DNA of 64,000 bases from Myxococcales bacterium (GCA_016706545.1 JADJJK010000013.1:62001-126000); one strand, 5' to 3'; counted from the first letter of the stretch, positions 8,720 to 25,078 are shown. The notes: a model not told the origin generated them from the letters alone. A program made the numbers and translations.

Positions 8720-9367
8720 CTAAGGCCGCCGCGAGCCGCCGTTGCGCATCATCTGGCTGCGCCAGCTCTCGTCAGCCATCTCCAGCACGCGCTGCCGGAT
8801 CGACTCGAGCATGGCTTCCTTGGACTTCTCGGAGGCCATGGCGTTGACGCCGGCGTTGGCCGCGGCCTCGGTGGACTCGCTGTCCTGCTCCTGAGAGCCG
8901 CCCTCCGCCTCCGCCTGCACCTCGGCCTCCACCTGCTCGGCTTCCATCTCGTGCGCCGTGGGCATGCCGCCGTCTGCGCCCTTGAAGTGCAAGCCGCGGG
9001 CTTGCTGGGCGACGTGCGTCAGCTCGTGGGCCAAGAGGCTCTGGCCCGCCGCGCTGTGCAGCGCGCGGTCCGGAGAGCCGCCCATCAAGATCACGCCGGT
9101 CCCGCCCACCGTCACCGCGAACGAGTTGCGCTGACGGTTGAACTGCTCCGCGAACTCGTTGGTGTACACGCGCACGTGCGACAGATCGACGCCGAAGCGC
9201 CGCTCGTAGCGCATGCGCAAGCTGTGATCGAGCGACGCACCGCGCCCGGCCCGCTTGGCGATGACGCGCAGCAGGCGCTCGGGGTCGTACTTCTTGGCGA
9301 GCTCGTCGGAGAGGCGATCGGCCTCGGAGGTCTCGCCTGCAGAATCCGCTGGTGGCTCGGTAGACAC
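8720..9367 (-). CDS. DUF4157 (eCIS core domain) putative metallopeptidase, candidate cargo
   Basis: A 215-residue protein from a GTG preceded by AAAGGAGA. DUF4157 spans about 45-125: GVDLSHVRVYTN, then the zinc-peptidase-like motif HELTH (114-118) followed by VAQQ. DUF4157 is well known as a domain tied to extracellular contractile injection systems, usually at the N-terminus of large toxins. Here it is almost free-standing, with only an acidic Glu/Gln-rich linker and a short helical C-terminus (EKSKEAMLESIRQRVLEM). It may therefore be a minimal effector, or a processing or loading factor. It lies between DUF2997 and pentapeptide genes in the ATPase operon. Confidence 0.9.
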   Translation of the reverse strand: MSTEPPADSAGETSEADRLSDELAKKYDPERLLRVIAKRAGRGASLDHSLRMRYERRFGVDLSHVRVYTNEFAEQFNRQRNSFAVTVGGTGVILMGGSPDRALHSAAGQSLLAHELTHVAQQARGLHFKGADGGMPTAHEMEAEQVEAEVQAEAEGGSQEQDSESTEAAANAGVNAMASEKSKEAMLESIRQRVLEMADESWRSQMMRNGGSRRP

Positions 9368-9388
9368 GGTGGTCTCCTTTCTACGCTG

Positions 9389-9607
9389 CTACTCGTCCTT
9401 GCCTTCCCCTGCCCACGTCGACACGTAACCCTCTGATTGTTCGTAAAATTCAGAGGTTCGCTGCTGGTCCACCACCGCCGCTGCACCGCCCAGCGCCGCC
9501 TCGAGGAACTTGGTCTCATCCATGCAACTCCCGCCCTTGACACCCTTGACCTCGAACGTGACCTCGCCCTTGGGGTTGATGACGATCTCGATATCCTGCT
9601 TGCGCAT
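9389..9607 (-). CDS. DUF2997-family small protein
   Basis: A 72-residue protein. The core IEIVINPKGEVTFEVKGVKGGSC followed by a LEAALGG helix matches DUF2997, a small family known mainly from cyanobacteria beside DUF1257 and Ycf46-type ATPase genes. The same trio occurs here: DUF1257 lies 27 bases upstream and the AAA+ gene before it. GGAGGT precedes the ATG. The conserved Cys near residue 28 is present. Molecular function is not established; it is presumably a partner of the ATPase. Confidence 0.82.
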   Translation of the reverse strand: MRKQDIEIVINPKGEVTFEVKGVKGGSCMDETKFLEAALGGAAAVVDQQRTSEFYEQSEGYVSTWAGEGKDE

Positions 9608-9634
9608 CGCTACCTCCGAAAGATTGCAGAGAGG

Positions 9635-10042
9635 CTACTCGGAAACCCACTTGCGGACGACCAGGCGGATCGAGCCGTCTTCTTCGTTGAGCTCCTCCTC
9701 GACGGAGTAGCCCTTGTCTTCGCAGGCCTGCTTGACGTTGTGGTACTGGTACTTCTGCGACAGGGCGTGCTGGAACTCTTCCTCGCTGACGCCCTTGGTG
9801 GTCTCCACGCCCCACCAGTCCGCGGTCAGATCATACGTCCCATCCGCGTTGGCGACCACGCCAATGTCGTAGCGCCCCATGTCGATCGACATCGCGGCCT
9901 GCAGGGTGTCACCCCGGTAGCCCCGGACGGTGACGGTCTGGCTCTCGGTGGCCTCGGTGAACTTGAGCTGCAGATCGGCGAGCGCCTTCTTGAGCGCTGC
10001 CAGGTTGGTCATCTTGAGAGCGCACTTGGTGAAGTGAGACAT
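9635..10042 (-). CDS. DUF1257 (Ycf35-like) protein
   Basis: A 135-residue protein starting MSHFT at 10042, the typical DUF1257 N-terminus; AGGAAG lies just upstream. Further family features are the predicted beta-alpha pattern with RGYRGDTLQAAMSI, GVVANADGTYDLTADWWG and the C-terminal two-strand EEELNEEDGSIRLVV. DUF1257 includes the plastid/cyanobacterial Ycf35 proteins, which are encoded with Ycf46-type AAA+ proteins. That pairing is preserved here, with the ATPase gene ending 87 bases upstream. Function is unknown; likely an ATPase adaptor. Confidence 0.86.
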   Translation of the reverse strand: MSHFTKCALKMTNLAALKKALADLQLKFTEATESQTVTVRGYRGDTLQAAMSIDMGRYDIGVVANADGTYDLTADWWGVETTKGVSEEEFQHALSQKYQYHNVKQACEDKGYSVEEELNEEDGSIRLVVRKWVSE

Positions 10043-10129
10043 GACTTCCTTTGTACGGGCCGGGGCCCCGCGGGCCTCCCGCCTGCTTGCCTGACGGACC
10101 CCACCCACCTGGAAGGAGGGTGGCTAACG

Positions 10130-15294
<5,165 letters not shown>

Positions 15295-15413
15295 GGCGCG
15301 CCCGCGTGGTGTAGCCTTTCAACTGGCGCCTGGCCCTCTGGCGTGCGCACCGGACCTACCCGCCGACGGTGGACACCTGCACCACGGCCGCCTGGCAGCG
15401 GTCGCTGCGGCGG

Positions 15414-15878
15414 TCAGTCCCGTCGAAAGACGGCTTCGGAGTTGCCGACCCGCACGATATCGCCAGGCGACAGCGTCTTCTTTGGCAACTTCTGCCCGTT
15501 GACGTAGATCCCGTTGGTCGAGCCGAGGTCGGCCAGCTCGAACTGGCCGTCGACTCTCCGGATCCCGGCGTGCTTGCGCGAGACCGCTGGGTCAGCGAGC
15601 ACCACCGTGTTGCCCGCCACCGAGCCAATCGTCGTCACCTCTTCGCCCAAGGTGGTGGTTTGCCCGGCCATGGGCCCGAGGATGAAGTCCAGCCGCGCCG
15701 CTGGGGTCCAGCCGCAAAACAGACACTTCGGCCACTGCGGCATCATGGCTCGCTGACAGCCGCCGCACACTCTGCCCACCGCTACCGGCTTGGTCGCCCG
15801 CTTGGCCATGAGGACGATCACCAGCAGCACCAGGATGGCACTGCCTATGATGACTGCGATCAACGCGCCGGAGGACAT
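15414..15878 (-). CDS. Membrane-anchored zinc-ribbon FHA protein
   Basis: A 154-residue protein: an N-terminal transmembrane helix (about 6-25, ALIAVIIGSAILVLLVIVLM), a zinc ribbon with two CxxC pairs (CGGC and CLFC, about 38-56), then an FHA domain (about 65-152) with TIGS, SRKHAGIR and DLGSTNGIYVN. The Arg, Ser and His residues that contact phosphothreonine are present. The topology is N-out or hairpin-like, with FHA in the cytoplasm. It lies 9 bases after the vWA-FHA gene and upstream of the coiled-coil FHA gene. It is a plausible membrane docking point for phosphorylated CIS regulators (inference). Confidence 0.87.
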   Translation of the reverse strand: MSSGALIAVIIGSAILVLLVIVLMAKRATKPVAVGRVCGGCQRAMMPQWPKCLFCGWTPAARLDFILGPMAGQTTTLGEEVTTIGSVAGNTVVLADPAVSRKHAGIRRVDGQFELADLGSTNGIYVNGQKLPKKTLSPGDIVRVGNSEAVFRRD

Positions 15879-15887
15879 CGGAGCACA

Positions 15888-17451
15888 CTACGTGATCGAC
15901 TTGAACTTGAAGTTGGTCTTGCCCAGCGTGATCATATCGTTGTCGACGAGGTCATGCCGATCGACTCGCCGGTCGTTGACATAGCAGCCATTGGTTGACT
16001 TGTTGTCCTGGAGCTGAAAGCCCTGCGGCGAGCAAACGATCTGGCAGTGCTCGGTGCTCATGAAGCCGTCGTTGACCACGATGTGCGAGGGCTGCGCGGT
16101 GCCGATCTTGGTCGAACCCTGCTGCAGCTTGAAGGTCTGAAACTGGGCCGCGCCGTTGAGCGGCACCAGCCACCCGACCACCGGGAAGCCATCGGTGTCA
16201 CCACCGACGGTGAACATCGCCGTCTTCCCCAGACGCCACCACCGGCTTGGGAGCCTCGGCCTGCACCACGGGCATGGGCGCAGACATGGGGATCGGCGCC
16301 GCTGGCTTGGACGAGAACAGCTTCACGCCCAGGCCGATGAGCAGCAGGCCACCCACCGGGATGACCACCGCCAGCCACCACGGGAACCCGCCGCCGCTCT
16401 TGATCTTCCAGATCGGCGTCAGCACCACCGTCGCCGGTTCGATGCCAGCGATCTCTTTGTTGTCCACCTGGACCTCGAGCTCGTGCTCCTGGCCATCCCA
16501 GGTGAAGCCAGCCTTGAGCTTCGGGTCATACCCCGGAAAGACCACGTAGAAGCGATTGCTGATCTTCGAGACCACGCCGCTTATCTCGTTGCGAATGGTG
16601 TCGCCGGAGTTGGCGGCCTTGGTGCCAGGGATGAGCACGGGCAACACGATGCTCTCGGGGTCCGGCAAGATCTCCGGCTGGTAGGTGAAGCCATACAGCT
16701 CCACGCGGTCGGTGTCCGCCTGCTTCTTGAGCTCCTTGAGCTCCGCGCGCGCGCGGTCTGGCGCCGTGTCCGTGCCGGAGCCGATCACCAGCAACGCCTT
16801 GCGCGGCGTCGGCACCTTGCGAAGCTGCGCCAGCGCCTCGGTGACTCCGCTGGTCAGGTTAGTGGTCTGCTTGCCGTAGTAGTCCTTCTGGGTGCCGAGC
16901 GACGCCCCGTTGAGCTGCGCGAGCGGCCCCATCGGCTGCCGGATATCGACCTTGTCGTTGTACGTCATGATGGCGCCCAGCGACTGTGGCGGGCCCGCCT
17001 TGCCGAGCGGCTCGAGCGCGGTCACCAGGTGCTCGAGCGCGCCGCGGTACTTGTCGTTGTCCGACACCGGCTGCTGCGTCGCGGGATCCACGTCCACCTT
17101 GTCGGTGCCAATCCAGATCTGCTGGCCCTCGATCAACACCACGATCGCGATCGGATCGGGGCCCTGGATGTACGACTTGAGGCTCAGCGCCTTCATCGGC
17201 GGGATCGGCGCTCGGCTGTCCTTCTGGATCAGCGTGAACTTCTCCGCCGGAACGCCGCCAGGTCCATCGATGACCGTCGCCTCGATGTCGGGCGGCAACC
17301 CCTTGCGCTTGGGCTCCTTGAGCGGGTCGATGGGACGAACGGTGTAGGTTACCTTGGGCTCGGCAACAGCCTGGCGGTGCGCGACCAGCGCAAACGCGAG
17401 CGCGATTGCCGCCCCAAGACGAAGCGCCTGGAAGAGTGTGGTCTTGGTCAT
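15888..17451 (-). CDS. Secreted vWA-like, transmembrane and cytoplasmic FHA protein (one-base frameshift)
   Basis: Two overlapping frames form one protein of about 520 residues once a base is removed from the CCCC run at 16227-16230. It then reads VVASGKTAMFTVGG across the join, mirroring NKTQAFVMDANG in the neighbouring FHA protein. Order: Sec-type signal (about 1-30), a von Willebrand A-like domain (about 85-290, IAIVVLIEGQQIWIG and ALLVIGSGTD), a beta domain, a transmembrane helix (about 380-400, WWLAVVIPVGGLLLIGLGV), then a cytoplasmic FHA (about 430-520; the expected SxxH and STNG motifs are STEHCQI and KSTNGCYVN). The ATG overlaps the upstream stop (ATGA). It could relay outside contacts to the FHA network (inference). 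As given, the frame would end before the FHA domain. Confidence 0.76.
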
Positions 17452-18284
17452 AGGCTCTTGAACTTCACCATGGCGCCGCCGAACTTGATGAAGTCGTTGT
17501 CCACCAGCTCGTGGCGCTCGACGCGGCGGTTGTTCACGTAGGTGCCGTTGGTGGATCCAAGATCCTTGAGCACCCAGATTCCATTCTCGGCTTTGATCTC
17601 TGCATGCTTTCCGGACATGAAGCGATCATGGAGGACCACCGTACACGCCGGATCGTTGCCGATGGTGCTGGTGGGTGACAGGGTGAAGAGCTGACCGCGC
17701 TGCGCCCCTGACAACGGCACCACCCAACCAATGAGCTGGAGCTGGCCGGGGACGCCGTTGGCGTCCATGACGAAGGCCTGCGTCTTGTTGGAGCCCGCCA
17801 CCGGCGCGCGCGGCGCCGCTGCTTGCACAGCGATCTGCGCGCAGTACGGGCAGCGATCCCAGCTATTGTCGAGCTGGGTATTGCACTGCGTGCAAAACTT
17901 TTTCTTGAAGATCCAGAACCCGGTGGTCCGGATCGGCGGTCCAGGATTGACGCCGGGGGCGCCTGGCGCACCGGGCGGCTGCCCGGGCTGTCCCGGCATC
18001 CCGGGCATCCCGGGCATCTGTGGAGCGCCCTGCGGCATCTGCGGCATCTGGCCTGGCATTGGCGGCATCTGCGACTGCATCGCTTGACCTCCCGGCTGGG
18101 GTTGTTGTGGCTGGCCGACCAGCTTGGACTGTACGGAGCCCATCGCACTTTGGCCGCGCTCTCCCAGCGCTTTTAACCGCCTCGCCTCAGCTTGGATGTT
18201 GCCCTTCATCGTCCGGACGCCAATCCACTTCGCGTGCATTTGGCGAAACGGGACAAAAATGAAATCGATGTACTTTAGGAACAT
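17448..18284 (-). CDS. Zinc-ribbon FHA protein
   Basis: A 278-residue protein and the first gene of the accessory operon. It has a basic, partly hydrophobic N-terminus (MFLKYIDFIFVPF, possibly membrane-associating), a Met/Pro/Gln/Gly-rich linker (about 60-115), and a zinc ribbon with CTQC and CPYC (about 131-152). Thr168 lies in NKTQAF. The FHA domain (about 180-278) has TIGN, SGKHAEIK and DLGSTNGTYVN. Its FHA is clearly paralogous to that of the vWA-FHA protein, including the shared GW.VPL.GA start and the VERHELVDNDFI end. The ATGA overlap couples it to that gene. No strong ribosome-binding site is seen at 18284; starts at Met16 or Met26 are possible. Confidence 0.87.
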   Translation of the reverse strand: MFLKYIDFIFVPFRQMHAKWIGVRTMKGNIQAEARRLKALGERGQSAMGSVQSKLVGQPQQPQPGGQAMQSQMPPMPGQMPQMPQGAPQMPGMPGMPGQPGQPPGAPGAPGVNPGPPIRTTGFWIFKKKFCTQCNTQLDNSWDRCPYCAQIAVQAAAPRAPVAGSNKTQAFVMDANGVPGQLQLIGWVVPLSGAQRGQLFTLSPTSTIGNDPACTVVLHDRFMSGKHAEIKAENGIWVLKDLGSTNGTYVNNRRVERHELVDNDFIKFGGAMVKFKSL

Positions 18285-18631
18285 GGTGCGCCCGAAGGCC
18301 TAGGTCCCTGTGGCCGCTGTCATCATAACACTGAGCCTCTCCTCGACAATCCCTTGCTGTCAGTCCCCTGGCAAGCGAAGGCGAATCCTGTCGCCCTGCA
18401 ACTGCGGATTTCGCTGGATCCCAGGGTGGTTCGGGCGTCGCGCCCCCCGGCGGGGGACACCGGGGCGCAAAGAGCACGGACCGCGTGGACGGCACGGACG
18501 GCGTGGACCTCATAAACCTCATAGGAGCGCGAGGTGGGAGAGGAGCGCGAGGTCGCAGCGCACGCCCCCACCCAAGCGACAGTCCTCGCCAGCCCCCCTG
18601 CGCTGTCCTCGCCACTTCGTGCAACGTCCCG
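18285..18631. other. Non-coding gap between structural and accessory operons
   Basis: About 350 bases with no credible gene. The high-coordinate half contains short imperfect direct repeats built on GGACGGCACGGACGGCGTGGAC and GGAGCGCGAGGT (about 18475-18560). The promoter of the FHA/ATPase operon should lie in the left part, but I cannot point to a convincing -35/-10 pair. No terminator with a T-tract is visible. Confidence 0.5.
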
Positions 18632-20164
<1,533 letters not shown>

Positions 20165-20239
20165 CGATGACCTGTGGGATCTTGGGGGGTTCTGGGGGGG
20201 CTCGGTGGTGATCTGTGGAGAGATGGTGCGGGCACCATC

Positions 20240-21142
20240 TTATGGTCCGTCTTTTGGAGGCGTACCAGACGATTCCTCGCCGGGCAGCGCCGCCACGACC
20301 TCCGCCCCGATGCCGATACCGGAGCGTAGGCCAATCGCAAAGAACTCGCGTAGCTCGGCGTCGCCTTTTTCTTCCGCGAAGCGAAGGTAGTAGTGGGTGT
20401 GCGCCGGCTTCTCCGACTGGATGATCCGGTGGATGCGGATCACCATGTCCGGCGTCACGTCCTCGAACTTCATGGGCATCGTGACGATGAAGCAGTGGGC
20501 CAGCTCCATCGGCGGCAGGATCACGGAATCGAGCCCGATCCGCGCCTCCACCTCCACCCGAAACCCCTTGAATGGCCAGGCATTTTCCAGGATGTCCGGC
20601 TCATGGTCGGTGAACAGCTTGAGAAACAGCGCCAGCCCGCGCCGGGTGCCCCGCAGCCGGTAGAGATCGACCGAGCGCTTGATGAGCGCTCGCTTCTTCT
20701 CGAGCGGCCAGTCCAGCTCGGTGGCGAAGGCCGTCCAGTTGGCCAGCCAGTCGAGAAACTCCACCGGCGCGATGTGCGGATCGTAGTAGCGGTGCCCATC
20801 GGCGAGCTTGTCGTCGATCGAGCCGAACATGTGCTCGAAGACAAAGCAGATGTCCCGGACGATGTTGCGCCCCACCGCGTCGGAGCGCCGGTAGATCGCC
20901 GGCAGGTGCTCCAGGTAGCCACGGCGGGCGATCCAGAGGATCACCTCGGACCCTTCGTAGACCATCTGGCCGCGCGCCGGCTTCTGCTCGAGCACCACGT
21001 CGCGGTCCTCGTAGCTCTCGCGGTAGAGCACGACGACGTTGCCGACGCCGGCGTCCTCCATGAGGATGCGAGCCTTGTCCAGCGCCTTGCCGTTGACGTC
21101 AGGGACGCGGATGACGCGGCGATTGTGAAGATCAGCTGCCAT
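20240..21142 (-). CDS. Baseplate protein I-like with N-terminal PASTA domain
   Basis: A 300-residue protein. Residues about 10-75 form a PASTA domain: RVPDVNGKALDKARILMEDAG, then VVLEQKPARGQMVYEGSEVILWI. The rest (about 78-270) matches the phage tail protein I/TIGR02242 pattern: YLEHLPAIYRRSD, then a helical body and RRGLALFLKLFTDHEP. In CIS particles gpI-type proteins join the gpJ wedge at the baseplate. PASTA domains normally bind peptidoglycan or muropeptides outside the cell and are not a usual part of gpI. It starts 2 bases after the J stop. Confidence 0.85.
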   Translation of the reverse strand: MAADLHNRRVIRVPDVNGKALDKARILMEDAGVGNVVVLYRESYEDRDVVLEQKPARGQMVYEGSEVILWIARRGYLEHLPAIYRRSDAVGRNIVRDICFVFEHMFGSIDDKLADGHRYYDPHIAPVEFLDWLANWTAFATELDWPLEKKRALIKRSVDLYRLRGTRRGLALFLKLFTDHEPDILENAWPFKGFRVEVEARIGLDSVILPPMELAHCFIVTMPMKFEDVTPDMVIRIHRIIQSEKPAHTHYYLRFAEEKGDAELREFFAIGLRSGIGIGAEVVAALPGEESSGTPPKDGP

Positions 21143-21144
21143 GG

Positions 21145-24100
21145 TTACCTGATGTCGTCGCGAACCTTCTCGGTGACATGGACGTGCAGGAGGAAGGGAA
21201 GCTCATCGTCGTCCAGCCGCACATGCTCGACCATGACGTTTCGGCTCTCATCTCGGATCTCCAGGGCGTCAACACCCTCGACGCCGGGTACTTCCTCGAC
21301 CACGCGCACCAGCTCGGACTTGAGCAGCGGCCGGCCGAACTCCCAGCCCTTGCCATCGCGTCCGCCCAGCAACGAGTGGAGATGCCGTCGCAGCTTGATC
21401 TCGATCTCCTTGCGCAGGCGATCGGAGGTCCCCAGGCTGCGGCGAATCAAGACCACTCGTAGCGAGACGTCCTGGTAGCGCGGCGGGATCACGTTTAGCA
21501 CGGTGCCCACCAGCTTGCGCTCGTCGAGGTAGCGCTTCACGTAGCGCAGGACCTCGCTGGACGGCACCAGCCGACGCGCCATCTCCTCACCGCGCAGCTC
21601 GCCCTTGGGCACCACCACCAGGGTGACGTGCCCGCGGTTGCTCCGGTCAGGGACGCAGCGGGAGCGCGCCAGGTTGGTGGACGCCCGCAGCGCCAGCATC
21701 TCGTAGTCCTCGGAGGTGACTGCGCGATCGCGGCTCTTGATGGTGAAGGGCGCGCGCGCCTTGGCCTCGTCCACGGTCTCTCGATCCGTGCCGCCCATGC
21801 CGGCGACCGGGTTGACCACGCTATCAACGTACGCGAGCGACCGGCCGAGCGAGGTCAAGGTCCCCGGGTTGACGTTGCCGATCGCGCCGCCGCCGACGCG
21901 ATACGACACGGCGACGATGCTGTCTCGGTTCTCCGGTGGCACCATGCCGCGTCGCCCATCGCCGAACTGCACCACCCCGGTGACGTAGTCGAGCATGTAG
22001 TGGCGGCTGCGTGAGCTGGACGCAAAGAAGCTGTCCACGCGCCGCCAGCGCACCCAGCACTCCTGGGTCTGGCTGCTCTCGGCGTCGAGCGCGCGCACCG
22101 CGTCGTCTGCGAGGTCCGCGATCTCCTCTGCGGCAGGGCGCTGCCGCTCGCGGACTTCGATCACCTCTTCTTCGAGCAGCGGCCCCCGCAGGAACTTGAA
22201 GGTCTGCATGGGAGAGCCATCCGATGACCCGAGGGTCTCGTTGCGGACGGTCTCGTGGTTGTACGCATCGATGCAGTTCGAGTAGATGCGCCGGACCTTG
22301 GGCGACTTGACGTATCCACCCATCTCCAGCCGCGCGCGGAGCCAGAAGCGCTCCTCGGTGAACTTGGACGAGCTGAGCCAGTCATCAGGGGGCAGCATGG
22401 AGACGAACCCGGAGCCGGTGAAGCCGTGGGTCTCGTCGTCCACCGACAGCGGCTCCCACTCGCGCCCGTCCCAGTACTCCCAGACCACCTGGTGGCCGGA
22501 CTCCCAGGACAGCTTGCGCATCGCCTCGTACTTGGTGAGCTCCACCGTGGCCACCGCCGCTTCGTCGGTGGGCAGCGAGCCGATGCCAAGCTCTTCTTCC
22601 AGGTTGAAGAAGAGGCCCATCTTGTCGTTGGGGGGTCGCGCGGGGAAGCCCAGGTACAGCGCCGGGGACTCGTCCGCCTTGGGCGTGAACGGCTGGAAGA
22701 TGGTGTACTCGGTGCGCGCGACGTCGGTGACGTCCTTGAACTCGAAGTCGTTGAACGTCATCACGTAACGAACTTCGCGATAGTCCTCGCGATAGTGAAA
22801 GGTCAGGTTCCGCAGCGCAGGCGGTCGCAGCGCGCGGTCATCCTTGAAGATCCACTTGTCGTTCTCGAGGGTGTAGGTGCCTTGCTCGCCGTAGTCGCCC
22901 TTCTCCACCCGGATGCGCAGCCAGCGGTGGGTCTCACCGTTTAGCTCGAGCATCTCCATGTCCTTGGGCCGACGAAAGCTGACCGTGCCCGCTCTGCGAC
23001 AGCGCCTTGGTCTCGTCGTGAAAGCCGTACTCGTCGCCGGCGCCGGGCAGGATGCCGCGCGGGCTCGAGCGGCCCAGGAAGCGCCAGCGCTTGCCGTCCC
23101 AGAACTCCCACGCGAGCACCAGCGACTCGGAAGGGTTGGGCTTGGGGAGATGAGCGCGTCCGCGAGCTGCATCTCCACGCTGACGTAGGCGTCGGCGGTG
23201 GCTAGCAGCTCGTCGCAGACGAGGTAGAGGGTGCTGTCGACCTTGGGGTCTTTGCCAAACGGGTAGATGTTCTTGCCGAGGTCGAGCGGCAAGTACGCGT
23301 TGTTGTCGAGGTTGGCGTAGGCCTTGGTCGGCCAGATGCCCTCGCCCACCACCTCGACGCGGGATCGAATGACGTCAAGCTCGGTCTCCGCGGGCGTCTC
23401 CGGCACCTCGGCCAGGCGCGCGCGCAGCCACAGGCCCTCGACGTCGTTGACCGCGACCGGCGCGAACGCCATCGGGCCGAAGAACGCGACCTCGCCGCGA
23501 TCGACCTCGATCGGCGCCTGGGTCATCTCCTTCCACCGCTCGCCGTTCCAGTACGACCACTCGAGCATGCGCGCGAGGTCGCGGCCGCCGCGCTCGGGGC
23601 AGCCCAGGTACACGCGCATCACCGCCGAGTCGCCGACGCCGGCGAAGCGCGGGTCCGACAGGTACAGGAAGCGGTCGATGCGCTGCGCGCCGGCGAACAC
23701 CTCGAACGAGCCGTCGCCGGCCTGGTTGGTGTAGCGCGAGTTGTCGGTGTACGTGTCGTCGAAGTACGAGAAGCAACGATCGAGCGGGATGCCGCAGGAT
23801 CACAGCGTCGCGCGCGGTCTCGAAGGTGACGGTCTGCTCCTCGCCGGCCCTGGGGCGTGGACACCTGGGTCCCCGCCGGCACCTTCTGTTCTGCGCGCCC
23901 TCGACCAGGCGGAACTGCAGCAGCGCCTTGGCCGACCGCGGCGGGCGCAGCTTGATACCCAGCAGGTTGAGGAACGCGACATAGTTTTTGTCGGGGACCT
24001 GGTTGAGCCGGTAGATGATGAGATCCGTCATCCAGGCCGCCAGCTCTATGAGCGTGACGCCAGGATCCGAGGGATTGTGGTTGGTCCATTCCGGCGCGTA

Positions 24101-24177
24101 GCGCGGGATCATGCTGATCGCCTCTGCCACGATGTCGTGGAAGGAGCGGTCGTCGAGCTTCGGGGGGGTGGGATCAT
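21145..24177 (-). CDS. Baseplate wedge protein J-like, interrupted by six single-base shifts
   Basis: Protein-level continuity gives a protein of about 1010 residues starting MIPPP at 24177. Likely indels lie at the G run 24162-24168, near 23888, at 23848-23850, near 23791, at GGGG 23144-23147 and at CCC 22988-22990. Three need one base added and three one base removed, so the net frame is kept. Recognisable parts are the N-terminal NHNPSDPGVTLIELAAWMTD (conserved in CIS J proteins), LLGIKLRPPRSAKA, and the C-terminal baseplate J core with VGGGAIGNVNPGTL and ALRASTNLARSRCVPD. In the particle it forms the wedge with gpI and gp25. No long uninterrupted reading exists as given. Confidence 0.8.
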
Positions 24178-24192
24178 GAAGGACTCGGCCTC

Positions 24193-24597
24193 TTAGCTGG
24201 ACTCTTCGTTGCGCAGGTAGAACGGAAAGACCAAGTTGCGCTTGTCGTTCTTGCCGGCGATCACGTACTCGACGCGGATATCGAGCCGATTGGGCTCGTC
24301 GGGGTTGGGCCCGGCGAAGCACTGCACGTAGGAGACGCGCGGCTCGTACTTGTAGATGGCTTCCTCGCAATACACCCCCGCGCGCGCGGCGGTGATGGCG
24401 TGGTTTGGCGCGAACATCAAATCGTGGATGCGACAGCCAAAGTCAGGGCGCATCAGGCGTTCCCCCGGCGCAGTGCCGAGGATGATGAAGATGCACTGCC
24501 GGACGTTCTCCTCCAGCGCCGAGCTGGAGAGCCCGCCGTTGAGGCTCAGCGAGACTGGAAACCGGAACCCTCGTCCAAGATAGCTGCGATCACTCAT
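24193..24597 (-). CDS. Baseplate wedge protein, gp25-like (Pvc9/Afp9 role)
   Basis: A 134-residue protein of normal gp25 length. It shows GRGFRFPVSLSL at the start, ENVRQCIFIILGTAPGERLMRPDFGCRIHDLMF in the centre (family hallmark LGT..GER.M.P.FGC) and the C-terminal RLDIRVEYVI strand. gp25 nucleates sheath assembly at the baseplate. It lies 16 bases before the J start, the usual order. Intact and confident. Confidence 0.93.
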   Translation of the reverse strand: MSDRSYLGRGFRFPVSLSLNGGLSSSALEENVRQCIFIILGTAPGERLMRPDFGCRIHDLMFAPNHAITAARAGVYCEEAIYKYEPRVSYVQCFAGPNPDEPNRLDIRVEYVIAGKNDKRNLVFPFYLRNEESS

Positions 24598-24625
24598 GAG
24601 CCTTGCACCTGTAATTGCACGGAAC

Positions 24626-24808
24626 TCACGGGGCGAACTTGCCCTGGATGAACTTCTTGCACTTGCTGCAGGAAATCCGGGTTGAGAAGTCGACTTCTTC
24701 GATGGTCATTGGACGGTGTCCGCAGAACGGACACGAGGCCTCCCCTGGGCGCCCTGCCGCGACCATGTCCAACACATCTTGCCAAGCCATCAGCGCTTCC
24801 TCATCCAC
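24626..24808 (-). CDS. Small zinc-ribbon protein
   Basis: Sixty residues from a GTG at 24808 preceded by AAAGGACA; an ATG at 24790 is the alternative. The pattern is two CxxC knuckles, CPFC (about 26-29) and CSKC (about 47-50), about 18 residues apart, then a basic end KKFIQGKFAP. It looks like a single zinc ribbon with no other domain. It lies where many eCIS loci carry a PAAR tip protein, but PAAR motifs are absent. It sits 28 bases upstream of gp25, so is probably co-expressed. Function unknown. Confidence 0.66.
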   Translation of the reverse strand: MDEEALMAWQDVLDMVAAGRPGEASCPFCGHRPMTIEEVDFSTRISCSKCKKFIQGKFAP

Positions 24809-25078
24809 GCGATGTCCTTTCGTTTCGCCCCCTTTAGGCTTGAGGGTGATCCTAGGGAACCCGCCTAGCTGCGGTCAACGCAGCGACCCAGGAAAACGGA
24901 AGCGTCGGCCAAACTTCGCGCTAGAGGATCCGCATTGGAGGCAAGCTCAGGCGGCTCCACCGACGCATGTCGCTGGAACCATTGATCGCGACGCCTCGAG
25001 GTTCCCTCCGGAGGAGGCAACGCACGGTGAGCCGACGGGCGAGCGCGCGACCGCGTCGCGCCCCCTTTGCAGCTCGGC

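Noticed and set aside
24626..24808. PAAR tip protein at the expected place
   Set aside because: The small protein has two CxxC pairs and lacks any PAAR motif, so it is called a zinc ribbon.
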